From contig CM067345.1 of NCBI GenBank assembly GCA_034190875.2, positions 30,381,345 through 30,445,344 on the forward strand: 64,000 nt of DNA, written 5' to 3'. Below the pieces are notes generated by a model. It searched no databases and was not told the origin of the DNA. It saw nothing but the letters and a program-made list of their open reading frames with translations. Each line of letters opens with the position of its first letter. The first letter of the stretch is position 1. The stretch comes from Urechis unicinctus. Taxonomy: Eukaryota > Annelida > Polychaeta > Xenopneusta > Urechidae. The translations under genes were made by a program, and so were the position numbers. Below are positions 1-11,644 of the stretch, one piece after another.

Positions 1-1980
1 GATTTTTTCCTTCAGTACTTGGGAAGAATATACACATATTAGGGAATTGGATCTGAATGTTTTGAATAATTAAGAAATGTATCTGCATGCTCTTAATCTT
101 ACATATTGGGAAAGAGGGTTGACTATAAATGGGATTTTGATTAACATGATCTGATATACATGAGACAGATAATACAAGCATATTGTTTTCTTTTTCCTTC
201 TATTAAAAGCTGGGCTCCCTACATTTCTTATTACTTGGGAAGAATGGCAGCTTCGTACTTGCTCATCACGGGCCATATCATCTTTCAGCCAATGACTTCC
301 TCAGTATCCGAGGCAGTGGATTTAACTAACTTTGACATGATGTCGTTTGTTTGCTTGCAGGAATTTATGTCGTTTATGGTTTCATTGACCTTCTACGACT
401 TACATGATGTCATTAACACCCAAAGGTTTATAGATCACAGTTAATCGATGCTTACTGCACCTGGCAATACACCAGAGTCCTGGATTGAGAAACAGGTACC
501 AGCCCTCATGTTTTGCGTAAGGATGTTCGAACACACCCTAATCAGGCGTTGGTACATGATAATACCAGTGAAATACAGTCATCCACCAAAAAGAAGTAAT
601 TTTATTTTATTGACACAGTTTCACACCCTTCTAGTCCAGTCTGTTTTTCTATGAACATTGTGGTGTAATATTGCATCATTGAGTAAGCTGTGTTTTTTTT
701 TTGTATTCAGTAACCATTGCTTGTCTGCTTTGTACTGTTATTTGCCCGGCAAGTGATTTTGACATCAGTGTTGGGGTGTATCCTCAAGGTGGTGCACATT
801 GGACAGCAGTAGTAAGTATTGCCTATGTCATAAGATAAGTATCATATTGTGCCCCTTATTAAATCAGCTTAGAATACTGCTGATATTATAGAAATGTGGC
901 AGCATTTAGTTTGTTTTCACATTATGTTAGCATATTTCATTGTAATTAGTGTATTTTAATGAGCATGGTGTAGAACGTGACATATATCTTTGGTTTATTT
1001 TATTATTTTTTTTCCATTTTAGATACCTTACAATTCGGCATTAATAAATTGTCTGTGTAACTGGTACTTTAGAAAACTGCATTCTTACATTTAAATGGAA
1101 AAGGAATTATTGTTATGTATGTATAGATGGTACCATGAAACAAGGCAACATACGAAGACAAAACAAGACGAGACACATTCAGTCTCACTAGAGGTGAGAA
1201 CTTTTACTTCAAAGGTAATGGTATGTTAATGGTTTGTGGCAATATAACACAGATAATGAGTTTGCTTGAGCCCTCGTTATCAATCAATTTAGAATGGTAT
1301 ATTGTATGCATGCACATTATTAATTTGTTCTTAGTGAAATGCATTTTAAGCTTATAAGTTGCAATGAACCTGTTTGAACATATTAATGTGTCTGTTATCT
1401 TCAGTTGACCCAGAAGGAATAAAGTGGAGCTGTAACTTCTAATATCTCCATATCCCATGATATGAATATTGCATCAGTTGGTCCTTCTGGTTGCAGACTT
1501 AAACTACATAAACTGAGGCACGATACTGACACATTGGTAAGTGATAAAATGTGTAAATGTTTTTGAGATGTGATCTTTTGGTTTATAATCTTTAAGGAGT
1601 TGTGTGGGCGTGGTAGAAACTCACTTTCCATGATTATTGATATCTTTGTGATACAACTAAATGTTTTCAAATGACAAAAAGATAAACAGGCATTAACCCT
1701 TTGTGTACAGATGTACTGCAGCAAGTTCCCCTTGGGATGCACCAGATCAGACACGGGAGAATATATTCCATGCTTTGTGTTCCCCTTAGACTCGGATGTT
1801 TGAAATAAAACTGTATCAGTCAAGCAGTTGATGTTATGTTTCTCTCGGTACTTACTGCTTCATGTGCCTGAAAATGGCATTTTTATGCATCAAATATTGT
1901 GATGAGAGCATTGTTGGACCTCTGTTAGCATGTAACATAGCAACATTCACTTCATGATTGAATTTTCTCCCAGACTCTAC
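1..1980. other. AT-rich flank, no confident gene
   Basis: No recognisable protein domain appears on either strand. Short open frames exist, but none has a family signature. Several stretches are bounded by splice-like signals, and the most coherent pair is listed separately at 711-1093. If a gene is here, it is only the 3' part of one lying mostly outside the window. Confidence 0.4.
711..1093 (+). other. candidate terminal exon pair of an unknown transcript
   Basis: Two stretches join into one open frame through splice-like signals. The first, 711-811, follows a T-rich tract ending in CAG and ends at GTAAGT. It encodes a run including SDFDISVGVYPQGGAHW. The second, 1023-1093, follows a T-rich tract ending in TTTTAG, continues in the same phase and ends at a TAA. 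Together they give about 56 residues rich in Cys and aromatic residues. I recognise no family. A chance arrangement in AT-rich DNA is quite possible, and no upstream coding exon was found. Confidence 0.15.
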
Positions 1981-1984
1981 AACA

Positions 1985-2195
1985 TATATTAGCTGGTTGG
2001 TTTCCCTATAAAGCCTCATTACATGCACTTGCTTGTTTGTTCCCCTTTATAGCCTCATTAGATACACTTGCTGGTTGGGTCCCCTTCATATCCTCATTGC
2101 ACAAACATGCTGTGTGGGCCACCTATATAGCCTCTCAACATACACTTGTTGTGTGGGTCTCCAATATAGCCTACCAACATACACTTAGCAAATAG
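1985..2195. repeat. degenerate ~40-bp tandem repeat
   Basis: About five diverged copies of a unit of the form TATAGCCTCATTA-x-ACACTTGCTGGTTGGGTCCCC lie head to tail. The copies differ at many positions, so this is an old array. It has no coding potential. Confidence 0.6.
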
Positions 2196-2232
2196 AACAC
2201 TCTGGCTTGGAGTCCATTTGTAACCAATCATG

Positions 2233-2968
2233 TATTTGTAGCAGAATCTGCTACCATATCATGTTTTCCCATGGTTCTTAACTACTGGAAGCCTCATGCA
2301 TGGAACCATGCATGGTTTTGAGGTAGTCGGGGTGCCACCACCTCAGAACCATGCATGTTTGGAAGCTGGTTCATTGCAGTAGCTAAGAACCATGGGTTTT
2401 GGGGTATTTGTAACGGAATCCGCTACCATATCATGTTTTCCCATGGTTCTTAACTACTGGAACCCTCATGCATGGAACCATGCATGGTTCTGAGGTAGTC
2501 GGGGTGCCACCACCTCAGAACCATGCATGTTTGGAAGCTGGTTCATTGCAGTAGCTTAGAAGCATGGGTTTTAGTGTATTTGTAGCGGAATCCGCTACCA
2601 TATCATGTTTTCCCATGGTTCTTAACTAATGGAACCCTCACGCATGGAACCATGCATGGTTCTGAGGTAGTCGGGGTGCCACCACCTCAGAACCATGCAT
2701 GTTTGGAAGCTGGTTCATTGCAGTAGCTTAGCTTAGAACCATGGGTTTTAGGGTATTTGTAGCGGAATCCGCTACCATATCATGTTTTCCCATGGTTCTT
2801 AACTAATGGAACCCTCATGCATGGAACCATGCATGGTTCTGAGGTAGTCGGGGTGCCACCACCTCAGAACCATGCATGTTTGGAAGCTGGTTCATTGCAG
2901 TAGCTAAGAACCATGGGTTTTGGGGTATTTGTAGCGGAATCCGCTACCATATCATGTTAAGAACCATG
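2233..2968. repeat. 172-bp tandem repeat built of nested palindromes
   Basis: Four full units and a partial fifth start at about 2233, 2405, 2577, 2754 and 2926. Spacing is 172 bp, except one unit of 177 bp that carries a 5-bp GCTTA duplication. Each unit opens with the near-palindrome GTAGCGGAATCCGCTAC. It contains an outer inverted pair (CCCATGGTTCTTA with TAAGAACCATGGG) and an inner pair (GCATGGTTCTGAGGT with ACCTCAGAACCATGC). A whole unit can therefore fold on itself. Copies are very similar, so the amplification is recent. Confidence 0.9.
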
Positions 2969-3269
2969 TCTTGGTAATATTGGCCGATTTGATCAAAATC
3001 GTCGACAATTCACATAACAGACTTTCCGATTCGCTTTGCAATGTGCTTATCCTTTTAATAGGCTTCTTGGTGAATATATAACAGCCCAACTTTGAAATAA
3101 ATACAGATAAGTGGACTTGAACGGGCTCCACAATGCTGTGGTTGTAGTTCGTGGTTAATACGCGGAATCCGCTACGCACTAATACCTCGGAAGAAGTCGA
3201 AATGGGCATTGGCTGTTTACTAGAGGGACTAATCATTATTTGCAATAAAATAAGTCCTCCAAGCGCCCT

Positions 3270-3521
3270 CTAGACCACGGTCCAGTCTTCTAAAGGGATA
3301 CCAGTGATTATAAATGTATAATCCCCTTTGGGACAGTCCCACTCAATTCCACATCTTAACATATGATCTTTGCCAGCAACTTCATTAGTCATCCCTTCTC
3401 GAATGCTCACACACGGCATGATCCCTGATGGGTGTTCAAGTTCAAGGCCACTAGTATCAGGAAGTTTGTGACTCAAGTGCGGTGGACTAAACTCTTCCTG
3501 ATACCAAATCATATTAATCAA
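3270..3521 (-). other. unassigned 83-codon open frame
   Basis: The minus-strand frame has balanced composition. It includes LRCGIEWDCP and YTFIITGIPLEDW, and it does not arise from a repeat. I recognise no family. It has no clear promoter, splice sites or partner exon. It could be an eroded gene or transposon fragment, or chance. Another minus-strand frame (2952-3245) lies next to it without visible relation. Confidence 0.15.
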
Positions 3522-3815
3522 CAGGTAAAGTTATGACATTAAGATATATAAGGTGTAGTTGTAGTGACTTTGAACCATCCATAATTTTGATTATGAACGG
3601 TTAATTGTTATATTATTAATGCGTTTATAAACGCAACGAGTGAAAACATTGTCATTGGTATCCTTAGCCTTAGGCTTAGTCTTCGCCCCGGTCGGACCAC
3701 AGGCACAGGGATTCGTATCAGAAGTTAGTTTTAAGATATAAAGATATATATTTACCAACCTATGACGATCAGCCGGGTGGAGGGGTGTCTGGCTAAGACC
3801 CTGACATCTACACAT

Positions 3816-3956
3816 ACGTCGTGTAGGGCTATATCATTGGGTAATTGGCCATTCGTCCATTGCTTGGGTTTGGCAATATCCCTCAAAGCCCTACAAGACG
3901 TCTGAGTAGACGTATATATTTATATAACCTTTCGACCGGAGCTATATCCCTCATTG
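3816..3956. repeat. dispersed repeat with inverted arms, copy 1
   Basis: ACGTCGTGTAGGGCT at about 3816 and AGCCCTACAAGACGT at about 3891 form an imperfect inverted pair. The right arm runs on into GAGTAGACGTATATATTT and TCGACCGGAGCT. The same two blocks recur in tyrosine hydroxylase intron 1 near 37552 and 38175, where about 600 bp separate them. The function is unknown. Confidence 0.5.
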
Positions 3957-4919
3957 ACAAATTATAATCTATATTTCTAACAGAATGTGTGCAGCAGCTG
4001 CTGGTTAGGGAAATCACTAAATCTGCTTGGGCTGTCGTGATACCAATTGACAGCACCCATATGATCAGGGCTCGAAACTAACGCCCGTCCGCCCGCCAAT
4101 GGCGAGTCAAAATCGGCTCGGGCGGGTAGAAATTACGAAACTGGTCGCCCGGGTGGCGAGTCAACAAATAGCCTGTATTAAGTTTTTATGATGCTCCCGC
4201 TCGCAGCGCGTTCTGAAACGCCCGACCTTTAATTTAACACGCGCTTAAGCCCCGAACCCCGACTGAGATCACCAGTGATTGTTTACTCCAAACGCAGCGA
4301 GTATTTATTTAGAGGGTCTCTGGTCTTCATTGTAGTATTAAATATACAGATTTGGACACCTTGTACGACTTTATCGGATGTCCCGTTGATATTGTTAATT
4401 GGGCGCTAATATACCGTTGCTCACTTAGCTGACGACTTGTTCACATAATAACTTACGCAGCAATGTGACGGTAATACTAACATGACGCATCCTCATTCAT
4501 ATGATTTCTGGTCTTTTATATATAATATAACTGTGTTTGTTTTATTCAAACAATATCATTCTTCCATTACCATATCTGAAATCGTAAACGCCCCTCACGA
4601 GCAGCCGTGAATTTGTTGTGCTAGAATTGTATTAGAGTGCTTGTTCATCTTTGAATGTGTCGCTGTTGGCCGGGATGTGCCAATTTATTGTTGTTGTTTC
4701 AGGTAATAATGTAAGTAGGTGCACGGAGGTATGACTCCAAGGTTAGGCTCGGCTTTGAGAAGCTGTGACAGGAGCTCGCGCTTTCAACTGGTCAGCGCGT
4801 CACGATGCGACGCGTGCTATCAACATGTCCACGTCATGACACGGACGAAACGTCGGTCGCTGCGTAGCGTCGCGCGTTGCGTTTGGGTCCCGGCAAACTT
4901 TGGATAAATAAGGCTTCGT

Positions 4920-5243
4920 TTGATCATGATAAATCATCAAGCTCTGTTCTACGAGTCGACCAAGTCAAATCGTCAGCGTCCAAATCACCAATTTTTCTAC
5001 ACTATGTGGCATTTCGTTGAAGGGGCCAAGCCTCCCCAGTCGAGTAAGCGCAAGGTACCAGAAGAGCTAAGGCTTCAAAGTAAAGATTATGAGAAAAAAA
5101 GAGGCAGGAAATGGAATTCTAGCTGGCTGAAAACAGACTGTGGAGAAGAAAGAGGTTGGCTGCGACATGATGAAAAGCAAGATGTAATGTTTTGCGATTG
5201 CTGCAGAACATTTCAGTGTTGTACTCTCTCGTGCAGGTGTTGA
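4920..5243 (+). pseudogene. hAT transposase N-terminal zinc-finger remnant
   Basis: The open frame has a likely start near 5004 (MWHFVEGAKPP). It contains a basic stretch, KRKVPEELRLQSKDYEKKRG, and then WLRHDEKQDVMFCDCC. The last part matches the start of a TTF-type/ZNF862-like zinc finger found in hAT-derived proteins. It stops after about 107 codons, before any DDE catalytic core. It lies inside the element defined by the CATATGAT duplications. It is probably not functional alone. Confidence 0.65.
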
Positions 5244-5439
5244 CACTGCATATATCCCAGACCAGTGGGCAATGCTTAAAGCACAGGTGAGCTGATGCGG
5301 AATAAACCTATTTATCATTTGTGTTATGTAAATAATCATTGCCTATAGTGTGCTCATATGTCTTGTGCAGATTCTCACAGACAGCAGCAGAGGTCCAGGA
5401 ATTGACTAGATGTCCTGGGCAAGCATCAACAGGGCACAT

Positions 5440-5788
5440 AGGACAGACTGTTGTAATGTATTAGCCCTCATGGACCTCATTCTGACCCTTCCTGCCTCTA
5501 CAGCTGTGTGAAAGAGGATTCAACATAAAAAATGACTGGACGTCCAGTCTTGGCGCAGACTCCCTCAACGACCTGATGACTGTGCTTCTTGTGTCGCCCC
5601 CTACCGCTGACTGCAACCCTGAGCATGCTATAGAACTGTTATAGATTACTGGGACCTGGTATCGACGCTCCAGTTACAAGGAAAACATTCGATGTGAAAG
5701 TGAGGAGGAGGATGGACCAGAAGAGGACTTTGTTTACATTGGTTTGTCCTGGGCGCTCGAGGCCACATACCAGAAAGCCTGTTGTTAA
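5440..5788 (+). pseudogene. hAT transposase C-terminal (dimerisation) remnant
   Basis: Two frames must be joined to read the family signature. One gives LTLPASTAV. The next, shifted by one base near 5505, gives CERGFNIKNDW and then DSLNDLMTVLLVSPP. This is the C-terminal hAT dimerisation motif (pattern PSSTA-x-ERGFS ... LN-LM). An in-frame stop follows HAIELL at about 5644. An acidic tail can still be read afterwards. The catalytic middle of the enzyme is absent between this piece and the zinc-finger remnant, so the gene is dead. Confidence 0.7.
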
Positions 5789-6171
5789 GTAGGGTGTTAT
5801 TGTTGTGTGTATTATATGTTCTTACCCGAGTGTCATGTTTTTCATGCTGTGTTTATCAAGTGATTGAATTTGGTGCAATTTTATTATATTATGCAGGTTA
5901 TGGGTAAAAAAAATAAAGTATTCATAAATATACATAAACTTGTGTTGAATTTTGTTGGCTGGTGGAATTTTTTCTGGGCCGGTGGCAAATTTTCTAAGTT
6001 TCATGCCCTGCATATGATCATAATGTTCTTGCATCGTTTACACACCTCAAATTCTTGAATGCTATCTGTTAATACAAACTGTACATATCATGTTCATCAA
6101 ATCAAACGAAAATTAAATGCAACCTATCTTCGACGGTAACAGATAGTGCTGTTTGCCACATCAAGTAGACC

Positions 6172-9100
6172 ATGTGGAAAGCATCTGCAGGTCATCAAGT
6201 ACAGCAGTCGGGTGGTGATGATGACGATGACTGGGAGACTGATCCTGATTTTGTGGTTGGTTGATTACTTGGTAAATATATGTAGGGTTAGTTATAGGGC
6301 GAGCAAAATGATTTACAGCCCACTTTCATGCGCTTCTTGCTTTTACGGATGTGCCGTATATGGATGAGCCAATAAGACAGCATGAAAAAGATTTTTTACT
6401 TAACATCATGTGTATTTCAGCATAATAATAGTGTTCATAAGTTATCAGCATTTTTTTTGACTGAGTAAAATTTGCCGCAAAAATTAAAAAAAACCCAACA
6501 TTATTTAGTTGCTGCTTTGCAAGCAGTGGTGTAGAAACTAACTGCTCCCTGACTGCCTTACATGGGGCTGGAACTCCTGTGGTAAGTGCTGTCTATTTGG
6601 TATATACATGGTTGGAATCGCTTTGCAGAATGACGTGTCAGAGAAAGAACAGAGATGGGGAGCAAAGACCATATCCGGCTCGGGCCATGCCGAATCTGTC
6701 AAGTGAGTTCTCTTCATACATCTGCATGCTTGTTTAATATCACGGTGTAGTAACATGTGTGAACTGATCTTGACTGATTTGTTGCCAGCATGGCATCCCT
6801 GAGAGCTGATGTCGCTCAAGATCATACAAAGACAAAACAGGCAGAGTTTGAAGCTGGACCTAAAGCATCTGAAGGATATGGCGGCAAGTTTGGGGTTCTC
6901 AGCGACAGAATGGATAAGGTAGTTCTCATTCTATCAAGCATGTATTGTTTCCTGATGCAACATTTGACTAAGTGTGTCATTTCCAGGTCAACCCCCATCC
7001 CCACTTTGTTTTTCACATATGATGCGTGTATTTTCTCGTGGTTTTTGTAGTCAGCAATGAGCCACGACTACCAGGCAAAAATTGAAAAGCATCAAAGCCA
7101 AACGGATGCTGCTAAGGGCTTTGGGGGCAAGTATGGTGTTCAGAAAGATCGGCAAGACAAGGCAGCTTTTGGATTCGAGGAACATGAAAAACTCAATGTA
7201 CATGCCTCCCAGAAAGGCAAGGCATCATTACGTATGGTTTTAATTCTGATGGCTGTACTTTGCATTAAGAGGTTTTTCTACATTGCTATGAAACAGAGAG
7301 GGATCCCAAGAATTGCAATAACAACAGCTTGTTATGTGTGACACCGGTATTATCACAATTATATTTATTATTTTGTCATGGCTGCATCATTGTTTTCTAA
7401 TAATGCCAAATAAACTGTTCTGAGCTTCATATGCGATATGAAAGATATTGAATGTAAGGGTTAATTTTTTTTCCAGACCATGCCACTGGTTTTGGAGGGA
7501 AATATGGTGTACAGAAGGACCGAGTAGATAAGGTAGATTTCAGAAGTTTCTTCATTTACTTATTGCATATCTTCCTTATCCTGAGTTCAAAGTTCATGTC
7601 AAAGAGACGTGTTTTTTATTTGGAACTGCAGTCTGCTGTTGGTTATGAACACAAGGATAAATTACAGCAGCACGAGTCACAAAAGGGTAATGCTACATTG
7701 ACTACTCACTTATGTACTAAAATCAATGGCCTTGATAGAATTTCATTGATTTAACATTTACCGTAATATATTTGTGTATATCTGATGTAGATTATGCTAA
7801 GGGATTTGGGGGGAAGTATGGCATTCAGGATGATCGTCAGGACAAAGCAGCCGTTGGATGGGGGCACCATGAACAAGTCGAGAAGCATGCGTCACAGATA
7901 GGTAAACGTCAATTATACTTCTGGCATCCTTATTTGATTTAGAGGCATTGAACATCATGGTATCATTACAGGTATCAAGTGGTATAAATATGTTCAGCAT
8001 TAATTAATAGTGAAGCTATTTTGAAAGTGAATCTTGAAAGTTGGTAGAGGCACCCAGGTACTAATCTATGAAGATCACTGTAGTATGGCATATACAATGA
8101 TTAAGGGATAAAGCAGTTGTTAAATTAAAGTTCATGTTTCATTTAAAGTTTCAATAATAATATGACTAAACCAATCGTCTTCTATTGTTGTTTATTACAT
8201 GTGACATTATTAACAGCTGTTCTGTTTCTGAACTGTTAAACATAACAGCATCAGTCCATTAAAGCTGATGTTGTCAGTGTTTAGATATGACAGCAGCATT
8301 GACCAAAATTTCCATGATCAATCCAGTTACCACCTGATCCACTAGGAATTCATGTAGGGTTGTGGGCTTCTTTTGCTATGCTTGGCTTGCTTGACTCTTG
8401 ATTCAGATTACTCAGCAGGCTTTGGTGGCAAATACGGTGTTCAGGATGACAGGCAGGATACTGCAGCAGTTGGCTGGGATCATCAGGAGCAGTTGTCCCA
8501 GCATGACTCTCAGAAAGGTCCTCATTCAAACAATGAAATTGGATGTGCCTTCTGATGGGTCGTCTGCAAAACAACCCATTCTTTTCTAACCGACTCTTAA
8601 TTGGCTAACCCTGAGTTTCCCTGTTTCCTTTACTTGACCATAGGTGCATGTATTGAAGGGAATTCACTGATAGATGCAAACAGATTTTGATTATATTATC
8701 TGATTCCTTGTCTAGATTATTCCAAAGGATTTGGCGGGAAATATGGAGTGCAGACAGATCGTCAAGATGATTCAGCTAAAGGTTGGAGTGAACATACAAA
8801 ATCTGCTCAACACGCATCACAAGTCGACCACAAAAAAGGCTTTGGTGGTAAATTTGGTGTAGAAACAGACAAAGTAGACAAGTCTGCCAAAGGCTGGAGT
8901 GAGTCTCAAAGTACTGACCTGCATGCTTCACAAACGGACCACAAGAAAGGTTTCGGTGGGAAATTTGGCGTGGAATCGGATAAACAAGACAGCGTATGCC
9001 ATTTCATATCTGTTTATCTGTAGATTAATCTTGTAAATTAAGAGAGCATTAAATTTGTGTGCACTAGGACATTTTTTGTTGTGTGTATATATTTCAGTCG

Positions 9101-10654
9101 GCACATGGTTTTGGTGAAGATGTAAAAGCGCCTTCCTCAGTTTATAAGAAGACAAAGCCTGACATACCTTGTAAGTTCTCATACATTTACCTGCTGTAAA
9201 TTCTTCATATCAGTGAACGTTTGTAATCTAGGTATGTCACTGACTGTTTGTAGCTTCAGCTGGTGCCAAGAGTCTCAAGTCACGGTTTGAGAATATGGCC
9301 AAGGCAGGTGAGGATGAGTCTCGGAAGAGGGCAGAGGAAGAGAAGGCTCGCCGCATCGCCCGGGAGAAACGTGAGAAGGAGGCGTCTGAGAAACAGGAAC
9401 AGGTCCTTATAACATCTGATCCTAATTGTCCTTCACCGCATATCATATTTTATAAGTCACCAGCAAGAAGTTCACAGTTTGTCATTGTAAGCAGAAAGTT
9501 GGAATTATGTTGATTGAGTCGAATCGGACCGTTTGAAAGCATCACTGGTGACTTTAAGTGGGTTCTGATGTTGTTGAGCTTATGCTATATTGTGACATGT
9601 TTGAAGGCGCGTATGGAGAAAGAACAATGGGAGTCTGAACGAGCAGCCCCCGAGCCCCAGCAGGAGGAGGAGGAGGAGGAGGAGGAATGCGAGTATGACC
9701 AGGTGGTGCCTTCGCGACCCAGTAGCCAGCGCCCCCAGGCACCTCTACCTCAAATACCTGTCCAACCAGAGCCCCAAGACTATGATGAAGGAGAAAACCT
9801 TTATGAGGTTATAACAATGGAAACCAAAGTGAAATACAACATAAATAGTAAATTGCACTTTTCTGTGATTCATCGATTAACAGTAGGTATGAATGGTTGT
9901 AACAGGATGCTGGCCAGGTGAGCAGCATGATGAACTCACCACCGGCCACCCAGCAAACACCAGACGATGACTCGGGGGCAGATAACATATACGAGGAGGC
10001 GCCACCGGTCCCTGCGTACCAGGGGGGCGACGACCTCTACGAGCCCCCTCCTAACATGGGTAACTCAGAGACTGAGCAGCATGACATCTACAAACCTGAC
10101 GATGCTGCGGCGGGCAAAACAGCCACGGCGCTGTATGATTACCAGGCCAGTAAGTCCACAGGATCTATTGCCACCTTATTATTACAAACATGCCTTCTCA
10201 CTATGGTGGACTGCAGTTCTCCCCTAGTTATTAATTTACTTAGTATATTAGCTGTTAAAGCCTCATTATCACATGTGCCCGGTGTTATGATGAATCAAGA
10301 GATGGTTGGGAAGGAATCCATTTTGTTGTCATCAATGTCAGCAGAGGAGTGTGGTGTAATTTGTCGCAGATGATGAAGATGAGCTGACGTTTGATCCTGG
10401 AGAGACCATCACAAATATTGAATTTGTAAGTTGTCTTTTGAGTGTTGATCCGGATACTATTTCAATATTTATACAATACATTATCAACCCCAAAAGCCAT
10501 GGATTGTCAGTCAACTCGCGTGGGGGCTGGGCGATCGCCAGTTATATGACGTGGAAGCTGGGTGTGTGTGATGCAGATCGATGATGGTTGGTGGAGTGGT
10601 GAGTGTCGTGGTACTAAAGGTCTCTTCCCCGCTAACTACGTGGAACTAAACTGA
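6172..10654 (+). CDS. CTTN: cortactin (Src substrate, Arp2/3-binding actin regulator), 15 exons
   Basis: Cortactin promotes and stabilises branched actin at the cell cortex. Exons: 6172-6255, 6629-6702, 6789-6918, 7051-7216, 7477-7532, 7632-7686, 7791-7901, 8407-8517, 8716-8993, 9098-9170, 9254-9402, 9607-9807, 9906-10149, 10370-10425, 10577-10654. All phases join to 621 aa. Residues 1-28 start MWKASAGH and hold the acidic DDW Arp2/3 motif ([13 protein letters not shown]). About 7.5 F-actin-binding repeats of 37 residues ([15 protein letters not shown] type) follow, one more than the 6.5 of vertebrate cortactin. Next come a charged helix (about 380-440), an acidic proline-rich stretch with Tyr motifs ([17 protein letters not shown]) and an SH3 domain (about 570-621; [22 protein letters not shown]). 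Intron 4 has a GC-AG donor. Donors of exons 1, 8 and 12 are weak but are fixed by homology. An upstream non-coding exon is possible. Confidence 0.96.
7217..7218 (+). other. CTTN: GC splice donor of cortactin intron 4
   Basis: The exon ends in AAAG followed by GCAAGG, the preferred context of the minor GC-AG intron class. The repeat pattern SQK-D requires this exact junction: the last G joins the AC of exon 5 to make the Asp codon. At the equivalent repeat junctions 7686, 7901 and 8517 the donor is a GT. This could be the reference allele of a polymorphism or a base error. Confidence 0.75.
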
Positions 10655-10966
10655 TGGCTGGTCAAGACTGCGCCCTCTGTCAACACATCTTCACTCTGGT
10701 GTTTATAGCTTCCATCCAGCCTTATGTATGTATTAGCCTTCAAGATAGTTCCTCAGTTGTGTCCACTGGTCATTGGAAGGTTCGTCCCACCCAGGTAACT
10801 CGTCATCACTTGCAGATTGTCTCAAGCTCTCCACCTGTGCTGTTAATTCAGCTATTACTGGTGGTAGTCTTCCTAGCAACAAACATCACCAATGTTTCCT
10901 GATCTACTGGTTATCACCATGTTGAGATGTTTGTATTATCTGCCATGAACTTAAACCTTTTATATC

Positions 10967-10972
10967 AATAAA
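10967..10972 (+). terminator. cortactin poly(A) signal, proximal
   Basis: AATAAA lies 313 bp after the cortactin stop codon, in AT-rich 3' UTR-like DNA. A second AATAAA at 11274-11279 could serve a longer 3' UTR. Confidence 0.6.
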
Positions 10973-11273
10973 GGAAATTATTATCATTTTTAAATTTTCT
11001 GAGAAACAAGTTTATGCTTTATGCCAGACAGTTATAGTACTGGTATCATGTGTGATTATGAATTGCTTATGTTAATGATTTAGATTTATGATAAGTGTTG
11101 AAGCCTGGAGCTTTCTGATAGGTTGGTTGTGTTGTTCAAATGGAGGGAGAGATTGAGCTGGAATATACGTCTGCTGGTATTTTGTTTCATGAGTATATTT
11201 TTGAATGTAACGTATATAGTTAGAGATGCTGTTATGCAAAAATGTGTTAATATGTAATAAGTATGCCATTCCA

Positions 11274-11279
11274 AATAAA
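11274..11279 (+). terminator. cortactin poly(A) signal, distal candidate
   Basis: This is a second AATAAA, about 620 bp after the cortactin stop, in similar AT-rich DNA. Nothing else is recognisable between here and the minisatellite at 11645. Confidence 0.4.
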
Positions 11280-11644
11280 GAAGCAGGAAGATATTTTTTA
11301 TGAAAGGAATTTTTCGTTTTCAATTTAAACTGAGTGGGGCTGAGGAATGTCTGTGTTCAATGCAGTCAAATGATGCATTTTCAGATACAAAATGAGTGGA
11401 CAATTTTCTTTTAGGTAGTCTATATAACACATCTCATTAGGTGGATTAAAATTAGTGTGCATTGAAAGGCATTCTTGTAATGTTTGATAGTGTAGGTTTG
11501 TGTAGACCTAGCATGTAGTTAGGGATCACCCCCTCCATGCCATGCTGGGGTCATTCCTGCCAGCCAGGCTAGTAGGCTCCAGACGTGGTCGAATGTTTTG
11601 CAACAAACAGCATCAACATAACTGGCAGAAACATACCACAGGAG

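Larger units (their letters stand above)
4058..6018 (+). mobile_element. hAT DNA transposon, internally deleted, with 8-bp TSD
   Basis: The element spans 4066-6010. It starts with CAGGGCTCGAAACTAA, and its right end read on the other strand is CAGGGCATGAAACTTA, a typical short hAT inverted repeat. It is flanked by a perfect 8-bp duplication, CATATGAT, at 4058-4065 and 6011-6018; 8 bp is the hAT target-site length. Inside are remnants of a transposase of the zinc-finger (ZNF862-like) hAT group: an N-terminal zinc-finger part and the C-terminal dimerisation part. The middle is missing, and there is at least one frameshift. The copy is therefore non-autonomous. The intact duplication suggests a fairly recent insertion. 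It ends 154 bp before the cortactin ATG. Confidence 0.9.

Noticed and set aside
9514-9742. Separate short genes within the cortactin locus on either strand
   Set aside because: They read through introns or are antisense shadows of the acidic proline-rich exon 12.
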